Source: Plasmodium relictum (lineage: Eukaryota > Apicomplexa > Aconoidasida > Haemosporida > Plasmodiidae). Taken from it: a DNA stretch of 64,000 bases. The stretch covers positions 589,057 through 653,056 of the forward strand of contig NC_041679.1 in NCBI RefSeq assembly GCF_900005765.1, written 5' to 3'. Shown here piece after piece: positions 12,326 through 24,300 of this stretch (its first letter is position 1; each line of letters begins with the position of its first letter). Made by a program: the position numbers and the translations under genes. The notes below the pieces were generated by a model. That model worked only from the letters and a program-made list of their open reading frames with translations. It had not been told where the DNA came from and did no database searches.

Positions 12326-13450
12326 TTTTTAATATAAATGAAATAATTGTTTATTCATTTTTCTTATATATATAGAGGTGATCAATAATAAAAGAGTAAA
12401 TAGTTTTATAAATTTTTTTTTCTTTCAGGAAAATTTCGAAGAATATGCAATATAGAAGAATTAGAAAAAAAAAAAAAAAAAGCATAACATAAATTAATTT
12501 TTTTTTTTTTTTTTAAATTTTTTTCTAAACTTTATTATTATATTATTAAAAAAAGTTGCTTGGTTGAAAGAAAATTTTTTTTAAATAAAATTAGAAAAAT
12601 ACAAAAATTTTTAATGAAAAAAAAAAAAAAAAAAATTGGTACTAATAATTCAATATAAAAAAAAAAAAAAAATTTATAAAAAAATTGACAAAAGATTGAA
12701 AAAAAAAAAAAAAATGCAAATACTATATAAATAATTTTTAACAAAAAAAAAAAAGTTTTTGACAAAATATTTTTATATTATTATACATCACCTAATTTAA
12801 TTAAATTTTAATGTATATATTTTACATTGTATTTTTCTTTTTTTTTTTTTTTTTCTAGTACCAATTTATTTATCTTAAAAAATTGGTTAACACATTTTTA
12901 TTTTTTTTTCCTAGTACAAATTAAATATTATAGAAAAATTTTTAAATGATTTTCATTTTTTTAAAATCTTAATATTCTTCTACATTTTTTTTTTTAAATA
13001 TTCCCTTTCTTAATTTTTCTTTCTCCTTTTAATATGCTTTGCAATATTTATTTTCAGCTACTTTTTTTTTTTTTAATTTTCCTTATATAATTATTGTGTA
13101 ATTTTTGTGTTATACTAATTTCAATTATTACAATAATTTATTTTTTAATTGATTGACATTTTAATTTTCTTTTTAAATGGTTAATGAAATATTTATTATT
13201 TCTTTTTATATATATCTGTTTTTTTTTAATTTTTTAAACTTATTTTTTTTTTTCATTTTTCCTTTTTTCCTTTTTTCCATCATTTTTTCTTATATTTTTT
13301 TAGATTTTCGGTATTGCAACTATTATTACAACTTTTTTTCCTTATTTTTTTCCTTTTTTTTCATTCTTGTTATTGTTATAAAAAATTTTTTTCTTTTCAA
13401 TTCATTCTTACCAATTATCGCTAATTATTTCTTTAATAATTTTTTTTTAT
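12326..13450. other. Intergenic homopolymer-rich DNA
   Basis: About 1.1 kb between the 3' end of RAD54 and the AAA gene start, both minus. It is dominated by A runs (12460-12730) and T runs (12840-13450). Phe-rich frames here, such as plus 13177-13458, are translations of homopolymer and are not counted as genes. Confidence 0.6.
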
Positions 13451-16400
13451 TTAAATAAAATAGGAACTATCTGTACTTACATTTTCAACCGATGCATCTA
13501 CATCATCTGAAATGGAAAATGTTAATTTTGAATCTTCATCTTGTGATAGCAATTCTACTAAATTTCTGTGACACATATTTCTTGTTATCCTTTTACAAGG
13601 TTCTTCATACATATTTTTATTTTTCTCTACATTTTTCACTTTAGATTTATTATTTACTTTTCCTGCATTATTATTATCTTCTTCAATGGTGTCAATATAT
13701 TTATTGCTTACTCCTTTTTTTTCTTGACTATCTTTTTCATTTATACTTTCCTTTTTTTTATTAAGTAATTCCTTTTTTTTTTTTTCTTTTTGATATTCTT
13801 CTATTTCTCTAAGTTTTAGTTCATCCTCATTTGTTTCGTCTTCTTTTTTCTCATTTTCTTTTTTTTCTTTTTCCTTTTCTTTTCCCTTTTCTTCTTCCTC
13901 TTCTATTTCATCTTCATCTTCTTCTTCCTCTCCTATTTCATCTTCATCTTCTTCTGCTTCAGCTTCTATTTCGTCTTCTTCATCTTCTTCTTCATCTTCA
14001 AATTCGTCTTCATATTCATTTCCAAATTCATCTTCGAATTCATCAATTTCATCTTCGTCATCTTCTTCATTATCATCTTTTTTTTTACTTTTTTTCGGTT
14101 TTTTTAAATTTTTTTCAATTACATTCTTCTCCTTTAATTTTTCTTGGCATATTTTTGCTTGATTTAATTTTTGCTTAATTAAATCATCTCTATATTCAAT
14201 CTTGCAACTCATTGTAAACGTTACAAAATCTTCTGTTAACTTTTGAAGAATGGGATAATTATTCATATCACTTTTTTTAAAATCGGTAGCATCTTTTACT
14301 GATTTAATTAAAATATCGTCAGGCACTGTTTCTATATTTAAATGATGAGCCCAAGTATTGACATCTTCTTCTTCAAAATCTTCCAATTGTTCGGAGAAAT
14401 TTTCACTGCCGCTTTTATAATTGCATCTATTACATTCAATATTATCATGAGTTTCACATATTGTATTCATTTTATAATTAAAAAGCTTTTTTACATTTTC
14501 ATCGGATAACTGATCTTTTGATAAATTCGTATTAGTAACAATCATGGATGACAAACCATCTTTACTGATTTGCCTTTGATATACCTTTTCATCAATTGTA
14601 CCTGTACAAAACAACCGATATATGTAACATATCTTTTTTTGTCCTTCTCTCCATACTCTTGCTAAAGCTTGTTTGTCATTAGCTGGATTCCAATCAGGAT
14701 CTAATAAAATTAATCTATTCGAACTAATCAAATTAATACCACACCCACCCGATTTCGATGATAATAGAAAAATAAAAATATCAGGTGAATGAGTAAAATC
14801 ACTTATAACTTTGTGCCTTTTTTTTATACTTATTCCACCATCTAATCGAACAAATTTATAAAAATTTTCTTTACATAATATTTCCATATAATCTAATGTT
14901 TGTGTATAATTGCTTACAATAACAACTTTGTCAGTAGTGTTTTGTTTAATATTTTTTAATAAAAAATGTAATAAAAGAAATTTGCAAGATATATTGTAAT
15001 ATGATTTATGAATATCCCTTTTACATTCTTCTAGGATTTTTTTTACAGGTTTTTCATAATCTATGTCATATTTTGTTTTCTCTAACTTACAATTTTCTGA
15101 TATGTTATGTAGATTTGAGGTTTTATCATTTGTATATATTTTTCCACTTTTAGATTTTTCTATTTCACAAGTTAAATCTTCTATTAATTTTGATAAAGGT
15201 ATTTGCCCAATGTCTTTTATATCATTTGCATTGAGTAACAATGGATGATTACATATTTTTTCTAATTTTTTTATATTAATAAGAACATTTACTTTATTGT
15301 TAGACTGATCATTTTTTAAAATTCTTTTATCCTTCAAGAATAATAGATATAATGCTTCTTGAAAAGGATTCAATTTAATAAATATATTAATTAGATATTT
15401 TACAGGTAATACTTTTGATAGTAAATTATTGGTTCTTCTTAATATAAACTTATTAGTAATATTTGATAATTCAGATAATCTTTCGGATGCTATTTCTTGT
15501 TCTTTTTCTGTTGCATCCTTGTCTCTACCTATTAATATAGGGTTTGCATATTTTTTTCGAAATAAATTAGTATCATCAAATAAATCGGGGTTGCATAAAG
15601 AAATCAATGCAAAAAACTCTCCTAAATCATTTTGAATAGGAGTTCCTGATAACAACAATCTTTTTTTAGCAGACAGATTATAAATGCTTGTGTAAGTTTT
15701 TGTTTTATCATTTTTTAGTCTATGTGCTTCATCACAAATAATCATATCTATAGAAGATTTATCAAGAAATTCATTATTAATACGAAAACATTCATAAGAG
15801 CATATTAGCACATTTGATTTTAAATCATATTTAAAACCTTCTAATTTACTAACTATTTTTTCTTTTACATTATCATTAACACATGTTACATTACATCTAC
15901 CTGGAAGCCATTTATTAATTTCATCATTCCAATTATTTATTAAACTAGCAGGGCATAAAATTAAACACCTTCTTATTGCTGATTTATTATGAAATCCTTG
16001 TTTTAATAAAGTGTATAAAACAGATATACTTTGTAAGGTTTTTCCAAGTCCCATATCATCTGCTAATATGCATCCACTTATTTTTTCATCTTTTAAATTC
16101 ATTAAACATTCAAAAATAAATTGTACTCCTTCTCTTTGATGCTCTCTTAAATGTTGTGCTAAAATTGGGTCTACTTGTATTTTATCATTTTCATTTTCAT
16201 ATAAAATCAAAGGATCATGTTTTTGTATTATTTCTTCTATTTGGTCTTTTTCATATGTTTCATCCGATCTTCTTGGAATAGAATTTTTCATTAAATTTAT
16301 CCATCCAGTTCGTCTTACTTTGGCTCCTAATGTTTTTTTAAGATATAATGTTTTATCACTTACAAATCCAGGTAATGGACTTTTGAATGGATGAAATAGT

Positions 16401-16546
16401 GTTGTTTTTTCATTTTTCCCTATACTTAGAATTGGTAATAAAGTTGCCCTAACTAATGTTATGCATGTTCTGTCTGAGTTTATATTGTCATTTTCTTCAA
16501 TGGAATAATCTCTATTTCTTTTTACATTTCCATGATATTTTCTCAT
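13451..16546 (-). CDS. RAD54: DNA repair and recombination ATPase RAD54
   Basis: SNF2/Swi2-family translocase of 1031 aa that works with Rad51 in homologous recombination in the nucleus. Motif I is ADDMGLGKT (162-170), motif II DEAH (272-275), motif [11 protein letters not shown] (300-307). The C-terminal lobe has [12 protein letters not shown] and the motif VI region [20 protein letters not shown]. The N-terminal block [12 protein letters not shown] and the sequence between the lobes match Rad54 rather than other SNF2 branches. The C-terminal ~200 residues are a Glu/Asp tail (coding the GAA/GAT-rich strand near 13830-14060) followed by a Lys-rich tail, unlike the short Rad54 C-terminus of yeast or man. 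A strong donor-like GTAAGT lies at 13480, ten codons before the stop, but no good downstream exon was found, so I keep the stop at 13451. Confidence 0.93.
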   Translation of the reverse strand: MRKYHGNVKRNRDYSIEENDNINSDRTCITLVRATLLPILSIGKNEKTTLFHPFKSPLPGFVSDKTLYLKKTLGAKVRRTGWINLMKNSIPRRSDETYEKDQIEEIIQKHDPLILYENENDKIQVDPILAQHLREHQREGVQFIFECLMNLKDEKISGCILADDMGLGKTLQSISVLYTLLKQGFHNKSAIRRCLILCPASLINNWNDEINKWLPGRCNVTCVNDNVKEKIVSKLEGFKYDLKSNVLICSYECFRINNEFLDKSSIDMIICDEAHRLKNDKTKTYTSIYNLSAKKRLLLSGTPIQNDLGEFFALISLCNPDLFDDTNLFRKKYANPILIGRDKDATEKEQEIASERLSELSNITNKFILRRTNNLLSKVLPVKYLINIFIKLNPFQEALYLLFLKDKRILKNDQSNNKVNVLINIKKLEKICNHPLLLNANDIKDIGQIPLSKLIEDLTCEIEKSKSGKIYTNDKTSNLHNISENCKLEKTKYDIDYEKPVKKILEECKRDIHKSYYNISCKFLLLHFLLKNIKQNTTDKVVIVSNYTQTLDYMEILCKENFYKFVRLDGGISIKKRHKVISDFTHSPDIFIFLLSSKSGGCGINLISSNRLILLDPDWNPANDKQALARVWREGQKKICYIYRLFCTGTIDEKVYQRQISKDGLSSMIVTNTNLSKDQLSDENVKKLFNYKMNTICETHDNIECNRCNYKSGSENFSEQLEDFEEEDVNTWAHHLNIETVPDDILIKSVKDATDFKKSDMNNYPILQKLTEDFVTFTMSCKIEYRDDLIKQKLNQAKICQEKLKEKNVIEKNLKKPKKSKKKDDNEEDDEDEIDEFEDEFGNEYEDEFEDEEEDEEDEIEAEAEEDEDEIGEEEEDEDEIEEEEEKGKEKEKEKKENEKKEDETNEDELKLREIEEYQKEKKKKELLNKKKESINEKDSQEKKGVSNKYIDTIEEDNNNAGKVNNKSKVKNVEKNKNMYEEPCKRITRNMCHRNLVELLSQDEDSKLTFSISDDVDASVENVSTDSSYFI

Positions 16547-17876
16547 TATAAAATAATTAAAAAAAATAAAAAATAAATATATATATATATATATATATTT
16601 AAATTAATGGTTACTTTCAATATATTTATTACAAATAAAAAAAAAAATATTATTTCAATTAAATTTATTTATTGTGTCCATTATTCAAATAATTAATTAT
16701 ATATGAAAATGAAAAAAGCCAAAAAATAGGAAAAAAAAAAAAAAAAATTGGAATGATTCTTATAAACTTAGATAAATCAAATTCTAAATTAATTTAATCT
16801 AAAGCCAAATATTTAAAATATAATTAAATTGTATAGATTTTTGTATTAATATCGATAAATAAATATATACATATATATATATATATATAATTGTTTCCAT
16901 ATATTTATAAGTATGCCTAAAAGGTGTTATTTAGGCAATATTACACAAAATGAAAGAAAATAACTTTTTTATAATAAAATTAATAGTCAAAATTAATATA
17001 TAATGACAAAATAATAAAATATAATCTTTTTCTTAATAAAATTAAAAATTAAATTGCTTAAATTTATACGTTACCAGATAATAAAAAAAAAAATAATTAA
17101 AAAATGAACCTTCATTAAAAATGTTAATAATATATTCGTCTTTAAATTGCTAATATTTTACTTTATTCTTATGAACACTAATATTTTTTTAATAAATAAT
17201 AAAATTATATTTTAAATATAAATTTTTTTTTAAACTATTAAAAAAGAAAAAAAAAAATTTTTATAACAATATTATAATGTTATTTTACATTTGACTAAGC
17301 TCATACAATTTAAATCATCTATTGTTGAAAGTAAATATTTTTTTTTATTTTTATTTTTATTTTATTATTTACTTATTTTTTTTTTTTTTTTATAATAATT
17401 TGACATCCATTAAAAAAAAAAAATATATAAGCATAAATGTATTTTCTTTTTTTTTTAGATATTATTTGAATATTATTTTTATATAATGAATAATATATTA
17501 AATAAAAATAAAAAGTTTTAAATATGTTAATTTTCATGAAAGAAGAAAAAGACATTAAATGGATAATATATAAATTCTTTTTTTCTCTTTTTTATTCTTT
17601 TTGGCTTGTTCTGTTAATGCAAATAAGAACAAAAAATGTGAACAGTTAATATTTTTTCTTAATATTAATTTTACTTAAAGTAATACTATATAATTAAAAG
17701 TAATTTTTTGTATGTGTATTTAGATGTTTTTTTTAAAGCATTATTCAATAAATGGAAAAAGTAATGTAGAGAGGGAATAAAAAAGAAAAAGGAAAAGGAA
17801 AAAGAAAAAAAAAAACAATAATATTAGATAAAAAGGAAATAAAAAAATATTACAAAAAAAAAAAAGAATTAAAATA
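16547..17876. other. Intergenic region with a few short ORFs
   Basis: About 1.3 kb between the 3' end of the WDR83-like gene and the start of RAD54, both minus. It contains a (TA)n tract near 16577-16600, poly-A/T runs, and plus-strand short frames: 16913-16963 (16 codons) and 17536-17649 (37 codons with a hydrophobic stretch). None has recognisable similarity. Confidence 0.5.
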
Positions 17877-19632
17877 TTAGTCATAGTATAGTTGTAATAC
17901 ATGTATATCACCATCTATATCACCACATACTAATTTATTATTTATATTTTTAAAGTCATTATCAGATGAATGAATATTTTTTTTTTTACCATAACTTTTA
18001 TATTTATTTAAAATTGAATCATATTTTTCTCTGTCTATATATGTATTCTCTGTTAAGATATTTTTATTAATATTTAAGTAGTATGTTGGTTTACCTATAT
18101 TTACTTTAAAATAAGTATTTTTATAAATATCCAAATTTTCTTCATATTCTAAATCACTGTAAAAGGTTGTATTATTAATTAGGTTACTCTTAACAATATC
18201 ATAAACGTACAATTCATTTTCATATGAACAAGAAAATATATATTTATTTTTAATATCAAATTTTATGTTCCTTTTGTGATTATTATTCATATCACCTTTA
18301 TATAATCCAAGTACAGTTCCTAGTGTATAAACAAAAAAAAAAAAAAAAAAAAATGTCTTCTATCTTGTTTCTATTTAATTGGATGCTTGGTTTTTTCCAT
18401 TTTTCTTTTCCTTACCGCTATTTTTTTCAACTAATTTAATGCTGTTGTCTATTAAATTAACGCAAAAATAATTTTTATCTCTTGTTACATCAATACTTAA
18501 AATAGAGGATTTCATATTGTAAGTTAACAATTTTCCCATTCTTATATCATAAAGTCTTAGTATGTTATCAATACTACAACTATAAATTTCAAATTCATCA
18601 ATAAAAATACTAAAAAAAAAAGAAACATATATATGTATAATAAAAAAAAAAAAAATATTTAAGCATCTAAATAAAAAAATATAAGTTTTTACTCAGAAAT
18701 CATATCTTTAGCATCATTAAATATTTGTAATGGGTTATTTTTTTTTTTAAAATCTCTTTCTTTAAAATCGTAAATATTTATTGCGTTATTTTTACTACAA
18801 AAAAGTAATTTTTCATTTTTACTTAATTTAATAACATTTATCTTATCTGAAATTAAAATAAAATTATTACAGAGCTATTTGTATAATTATATAAAATTAC
18901 AATAAAATTGTTACATCATAAAAGGTTTTTATATAATTAATAATACAAATATATTTATAACCATTTACGTTAATTCTATTTAAAATTTTATTGGACAAGG
19001 TGTCCCATAAATAAGCATAAATATCATTCCCTAAAATAAATGAAAAAATTAATATTTTTATATTAATTTATAATTTTCTTTCTTCGTACCAGCAGAAAAA
19101 AATTTTGTATTATCTCGAAAAAGAGCTATATCATTTATTCCTTTTTTATGGATATCTATTAATATACAAATCAAAAAATTTAGTTATTTATAATAATAAT
19201 AATAATAATAATTTTTTTATTAAAATGTGGCATAGAAGTTAAACCTTTATATGTATTTATATGTAAATGAGTGTTGACATTCCAAAGACAAATTTTATTA
19301 TCTAAGCTTGAACTGACAAGGTAATTTTCATCATTACTGAACAAAATTTTTGTTATACATGCTACAATGAAAACAAAAGTAAACAATATATTTATTTTGT
19401 TTTCTATATTATTAAAAAGTATTATTATAAACTATGTTATACTCATTCAATTTTTTTTTCTTTTAATAAAAATATGTGATATATAATAAATATATATATA
19501 TATATATAAACTATAAATTTAATGAAAATTTAATTTTTTTTAGTCTTAATAATTTTGATTAATTGAAAAAATGTATGAACCTTTATGCCCTGACAATTTT
19601 CCTGTTGTTCGAGCATTTAAGTTAATATTCAT
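17877..19632 (-). CDS. WDR83/MORG1-like WD40 protein, 7 exons
   Basis: Spliced model of 364 aa. Exons: 19632..19581, 19361..19245, 19155..19090, 19030..18962, 18846..18693, 18609..18416 and 18319..17877. All introns are GT..AG with T-rich acceptors, and all phases match. The product starts MNINLNARTTGKLSGHK and runs through WD40 repeats (ILFSNDENYLVSSSLDNKIC, then DIYAYLWDTLSNKIL). The stretch LRLYDIRMGKLLTYNM, followed by a repeat ending in TVLGLYKGDMNN, aligns with MORG1/WDR83 (LRMGQLF... and GELLGEYKGH). WDR83 is a single seven-bladed propeller of ~315 aa, known as a MAPK scaffold and as a spliceosome-associated protein; which role applies here is not shown. The last exon has an insert of about 60 residues between strands. 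Exon lengths of 52-194 nt before the last make it easy to miss. Confidence 0.8.
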
Positions 19633-20119
19633 GATAGATACTTTTTTCTTCTTTTTAAAAATAACATTATGAAATGTAAAATAAGAGTTTATTATTTTTT
19701 AATTTCTAATAATAAGAAAAAAATGGCAAAAAAGTAAACATTTACATATATTTTAAGCTTTAATTTTAATAATTTAATATTTAAATTTTTTATAATTATT
19801 CAAAATTAATAAAAATATATTAATAAAGTTAAGTTTATTTATAAGATTATAGGGATACAAAAAAATTTATTATATTAAAAAAGATTCCATTTAAAAAAAA
19901 TAAATTATAAAATTAAGTGATCAATTTATAAATTATATGAAATGAATTTCTATATTTTTCTTTAAATATATGAATATTTTTTATTCTTAAAGAGGCTCAT
20001 TGGTATTTTAAAAAAAAATTTAGTTATATTTTTAAAGAATAATTATTCTATTTTAATTAATTCATAATATAAGCTTACTTAATTTAATATAAATGATTAA
20101 AAAATTTAAGGGTGTATTC

Positions 20120-20189
20120 CTCATATTTTTCGAATAAGTGAGAATCATAAGATTATATATATGCACCGCAGTTGCAGATAGTTTATGAG
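20120..20189. other. GC-richer patch with nested inverted repeats
   Basis: An outer 6-base inverted repeat (CTCATA 20120-20125 with TATGAG 20184-20189) encloses two small hairpins: AATC-ATAA-GATT (20143-20154) and TGCA-CCGCAGT-TGCA (20062-type spacing, 20162-20176). The whole element is 70 nt, and its 3' part is clearly richer in G+C than its surroundings. It may be a structured RNA or a cluster of regulatory sites; strand and function are unknown. It does not satisfy tRNA rules because there is no 5-bp T stem with a GTTCNANNC loop. Confidence 0.3.
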
Positions 20190-20780
20190 AAAAAAAAGAA
20201 GATGAAGATACAAATTATTGATACAATAATTAAAATAAAAAGGAATATGTAAACATTTCATTATTAAAACAAGCAAGCTAAAATATGTTTTATTTTCTGA
20301 ATACATATAAAATGTTAGAAACTTCTATTTTTTTTTTTTTTTTGGTTATTTCTTGAAATATTTTATATTTCTTTGGTTTCAATTTATAAACAAGCTTAAG
20401 CAAATATATGTATATAATTTTTTTTGATGTGTATTTCATTAGGATATAATTCTTCTTAAAATAAATATTATTTATATTTAAATACTGTAATTACTTAAGT
20501 AATAGAATAAGATACACTTTTTTTTTATATGTTATTTTAAAGATTTTATCATTATTTTTTTTCCAATTTTTTTTGTTGTATTATTTTCATAAAAATATTT
20601 AAAAATTCTAATAAATATTTTTATTAAATGTAGTTATATTTAAAAAAAAAATTTTATTATATCAACCATACCTTTTTATTAATAGTATCTTAATAATAAA
20701 ATAAAAATTCTGAAAATAATAAAAAATCTTGGGAAAATAGATAATATAGTATCCTTTATTTAGGTTTTTCTTTTTCTTTT

Positions 20781-20782
<2 letters not shown>

Positions 20783-20819
<37 letters not shown>
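20783..20819. repeat. Poly-T tract, 37 bases
   Basis: Uninterrupted T run preceded by a T-rich CTTTTT repeat. It is the longest homopolymer noticed in the window and lies mid-way between two divergent genes; such tracts commonly exclude nucleosomes in Plasmodium promoters. Its length may be affected by assembly. Confidence 0.85.
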
Positions 20820-20820
<1 letters not shown>

Positions 20821-22572
20821 TATACTAACAATTCATTGTTAAATTTATAGTTTAATATTCATAAAATTCTATATATATTTTTATATGATTAGATGATATA
20901 TTTTATTATTTATATTATGTAAGACTTTTTCTTAGCACTTTTTTTTTTTTTTGTTTATCTGAAGAAAGTAGTACATTTTTTATTATGTAAGTTTTTATTT
21001 TTTGTTTTTGAAAAGTAAATGTATTAAATAATATATAAATAAACAGTTTTAAGAAATAAAAAAAAAATAAATGTAAATATATATATATATAAAATTTAAA
21101 TTTTTTTTTACACAAGTATATAATTGATAAGGTATATACAGAAAAATATTATTATTTCTTCATTATTTCGTATCCTCTAAAGTTGTTTATATTAAAACTT
21201 AGTATTTTTTTTTTTTTTTTATTTAAAATTGACATAATAATATTGATTTTATTTGTTATTATTATAAAAATTTGTAACTTTGAAAATTAGAAAAAAATAA
21301 AAAAATACTGGAAAATTAGAAAAAATAATTTATTTTTTTCTTTCATAAAATATTCATCTCATAACAAAATTACATATTTTTTTTTATTTTATTTAAATAA
21401 TTTATTTGATTTTATATTGATCATTTTTATTTATATTTAGTTTTTCTTGTTTTTTCTATTTTGTATTTTTTTCTTCCTTTTTTTTTTTCTTTTTTTTAAC
21501 TTAAGAAGAATCTTTTTATTATTAAAAATTTTCACTTATTTATTATTAAATATATATTTTTGTTATTTTGAAAAAAAAAAAAAAAAATGAATTAATATTA
21601 GAGAATCACTTTTTCATTTTTCTATAAATTATAGAATAAATATTCCTGTAAAAAGTGTAAAAGAAAAAGATAGAAACTCTATAGTTTTAATAATTTTTAG
21701 TGACACTGTTTCCTTTTTCTTTTTTTTCGATATGTTTTGTTATTATTAATATTTTGTTTTTTTTTTTTTTTAGTTAAAAAATATACCATATCATTTAAGT
21801 GAATTTAATTCTATTTTTATATATATTGAATATTGTAAGATATTTTATCATCAATTAATTTATTTTGTTCTTTCATATTCTTTTTTTTTTTTTAATTTTT
21901 TTTCCTTTTTTAGTTATATATATATACATATATATATATATTTTGTCTACAAATAATATTTATGAATATGTATACTTTAACATTTAATAAATTAAAAAAG
22001 TTAAACACAACATTTATATGAAGATTATTTCTAAAATTTTCAAATGTAAAGTAATAAATAATTATATGTTTTTTTTAATTTCACATTTGTTTATATATAT
22101 ATATATATATATATATATTTTTCATATATAATTTTTTTTTTATATATTTTTATATCCATTAATTTATATACACATACATATATAGGTACATAATAAAATT
22201 ATTACAAAATTGCAAGTTTTTTTATTATATTTTTGAATATTTTTTTTTTAAAATAAATATAAAATAACAATAGTGTATATAATTTATAAAATACACATAC
22301 TTTATATAGATGATTTAGTAGTAATAATATTATTCATAAATAAATATTTACTTATATGTGTATGAAAAAAGAATAATAAAAAAATAAAAATTGTGACAAA
22401 AAGTAATTATAAATAGAATTATAAAAAAAATATATATATATATATATATTTATAAAAAAAAGAGAGGATATTTCATTAATAATTAGCTATAAAAATAGTA
22501 GATATATAAATTTAAATTGCTATTATAAAAGTATAAAAGAAATTAAAAAAAAAAAATTATTAATTTAAAATA

Positions 22573-24300
22573 ATGTTTGATAAAAAAGAATATACAAGTA
22601 GCAAGAAAAAAGATATAGAATCTTTTAAAAAATCAGATGATAATTTAACAACGCATAACAATAAAGAAAGTTCAAATAGCTTTGAGAAAAGTGAAAATAA
22701 TAATAGTTATGATTCTGAAAAAAAAAAAATCTATAATAATATAGAAAGTAATAAAGAGAATTTTAAATTACAAAGAGAAACAGAATATAACAATAACGAA
22801 AATAAAGATTTTTTTTATGATAGTAGTATTAATAACAAAAGTATAAACACAAGAAAATTTCAATCATTAAATAGAAATACCAGTGAATTTTTTCAGAGTA
22901 GTGATGAAATAAGTAGTAATATAAGTGCTAATATTAAAAAGGCAAATAGCAAAATTAATAATAAATTTAAAATAAGTACTAATATAGAAGAAGACAGAAA
23001 AGAAAAAAAAAATTATAAAATAAATAATTTTAGTGAACTACAAAATAATATATATGAAAGAAGTTTAAATAATTCACTAAATTTAACGAGAAACGAAATA
23101 ATTTATTATTGCGAAAATAACAAAATGAATAAACATTTTTCTGAATCAGTAAACAAAAATAACTTAAAATTAAATATGAATAATAATATATATAACGATG
23201 ATATATTTTATAAAACTAAAAAAATGAGTAATGATAGAAACAAAGCACATAAGAAGTCTACTTTCGGATGTAATTTAAAAAAAGCAAATAATAATGATTA
23301 TGAAAATGATAATATTATATTTAGTCAAGGAGCAAAAAAATCATTCGATATAAATGAGAAATGTATGAACAATAATACTAAAATTAAAATAAAAAGATTA
23401 TGTGAAAAAATTGAAGGCTTTGAAAAGGAAATAAAAAATGAAATATTACAAAAAAAAAATGTAGAAAAAGAAAAAATTTATATAATAAGAGAAGCTATTA
23501 ATAAATTAGAAAAAAATTTAAATAATGAAATTAAAAAGAGAATTGAACATAATAGAAATATTCAAAATATATTTTCTTCTGAAATTTTAAAAGTACAAGA
23601 AAAAATTGAAAATGTTGTTAATGATAAGGTAAATGAAATTGAAAACGCTATAAAAGTTTTAAATGATAAAATAAATACAATTAGTGTTAATATTGAGAAT
23701 GAAAAAATAAAATGCATTCAAAATTTAGAAAAAAAAAATAATAATATAGCAAAAGAATTTTCTAACTTACAATCATCCTTTCAACAAGATAAAATAAACA
23801 ATAAGGAAAAAGAAAATAATATTTGTAAAAAGCTAGAAGAAATAGAAAAGAAATCAGAAAGTAAAATTGAAATAGAAAAGGTAAAACTAATAATTATATA
23901 CATAGTTATATCCCTTTATATATATGTCATTAATTCTAAATCCTAAATTCTTACATTTAAAAAATATTTTTATATCTATAAATTTAAATGCTTTTTTTAT
24001 ATAAATACTTTACATTTTCACCTATTTTTATAATTCGTTGTTTTTTTTTTTTTTTCTTTTTAGAATATTCGTGATAGTAAATATCAAGAAATAATATCTT
24101 ATATAGAAGAGATAAAAAGAGAAAAAAAAAGTAAAAATGAAAATTTTCAAAATTTTGTATTAGAAGAAATAGCAACAGTAAAAAATGGATTGATTTTAGA
24201 GTCACAAGCAAGAGAATCAGCTGATGATGATATTGTTCAAGCAGTAAATCATTATACTAAAGCATTACAGGATTCTCTTAGACTTATTAATTCAAATTAA
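22573..24300 (+). CDS. SF-assemblin (striated fibre assemblin)
   Basis: Two exons, 22573..23880 and 24064..24300 (514 aa). The donor is AAAG|GTAAAAC and the acceptor TTTTTAG, phase 0. Residues ~270-514 form a continuous coiled coil, and the end ESQARESADDDIVQAVNHYT then KALQDSLRLIN is the conserved SF-assemblin C-terminus. SF-assemblins build striated rootlet fibres at flagellar basal bodies in algae; in Apicomplexa (shown in Toxoplasma) the homologue forms the fibre that links the centrosome to the budding daughter conoid. A related role in daughter formation or the male gamete is inferred. The first ~270 residues are Asn/Ser/Lys low complexity, longer than in algal proteins (~280 aa in total). 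The frame that runs past the donor adds a spurious hydrophobic tail, which the second exon replaces. Confidence 0.85.

Larger units (their letters stand above)
19633..22572. other. 2.9-kb divergent intergenic region
   Basis: Lies between the divergently transcribed WDR83-like gene (minus) and SF-assemblin (plus), so it must hold both promoters. Contents are AT-rich homopolymer DNA, an uninterrupted 37-T run (20783-20819), and (TA)n near 22091-22118 and 22433-22450. One conspicuously GC-richer patch at 20105-20190 is listed separately. No protein-coding frame is convincing; 20915-21115 (minus) is Phe/Lys low complexity. Confidence 0.6.

Noticed and set aside
13177-13458. Plus-strand Phe-rich 93-codon protein
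   Set aside because: Translation of T homopolymers in an intergenic region; no membrane-protein pattern other than poly-Phe.
13475-13480. Splice donor near the RAD54 C-terminus (GTAAGT)
   Set aside because: No pyrimidine-rich acceptor with an open exon was found downstream on the minus strand; the frame ends ten codons later anyway.
13831-14178. Plus-strand Leu/His/Phe-rich protein
   Set aside because: Antisense reading of the acidic (Glu/Asp) tail of RAD54.
20120-20189. tRNA gene
   Set aside because: Length and outer stem suggest one, but there is no GTTCNANNC T arm with a paired 5-bp stem, no 7-nt anticodon loop and no D-arm GG on either strand.
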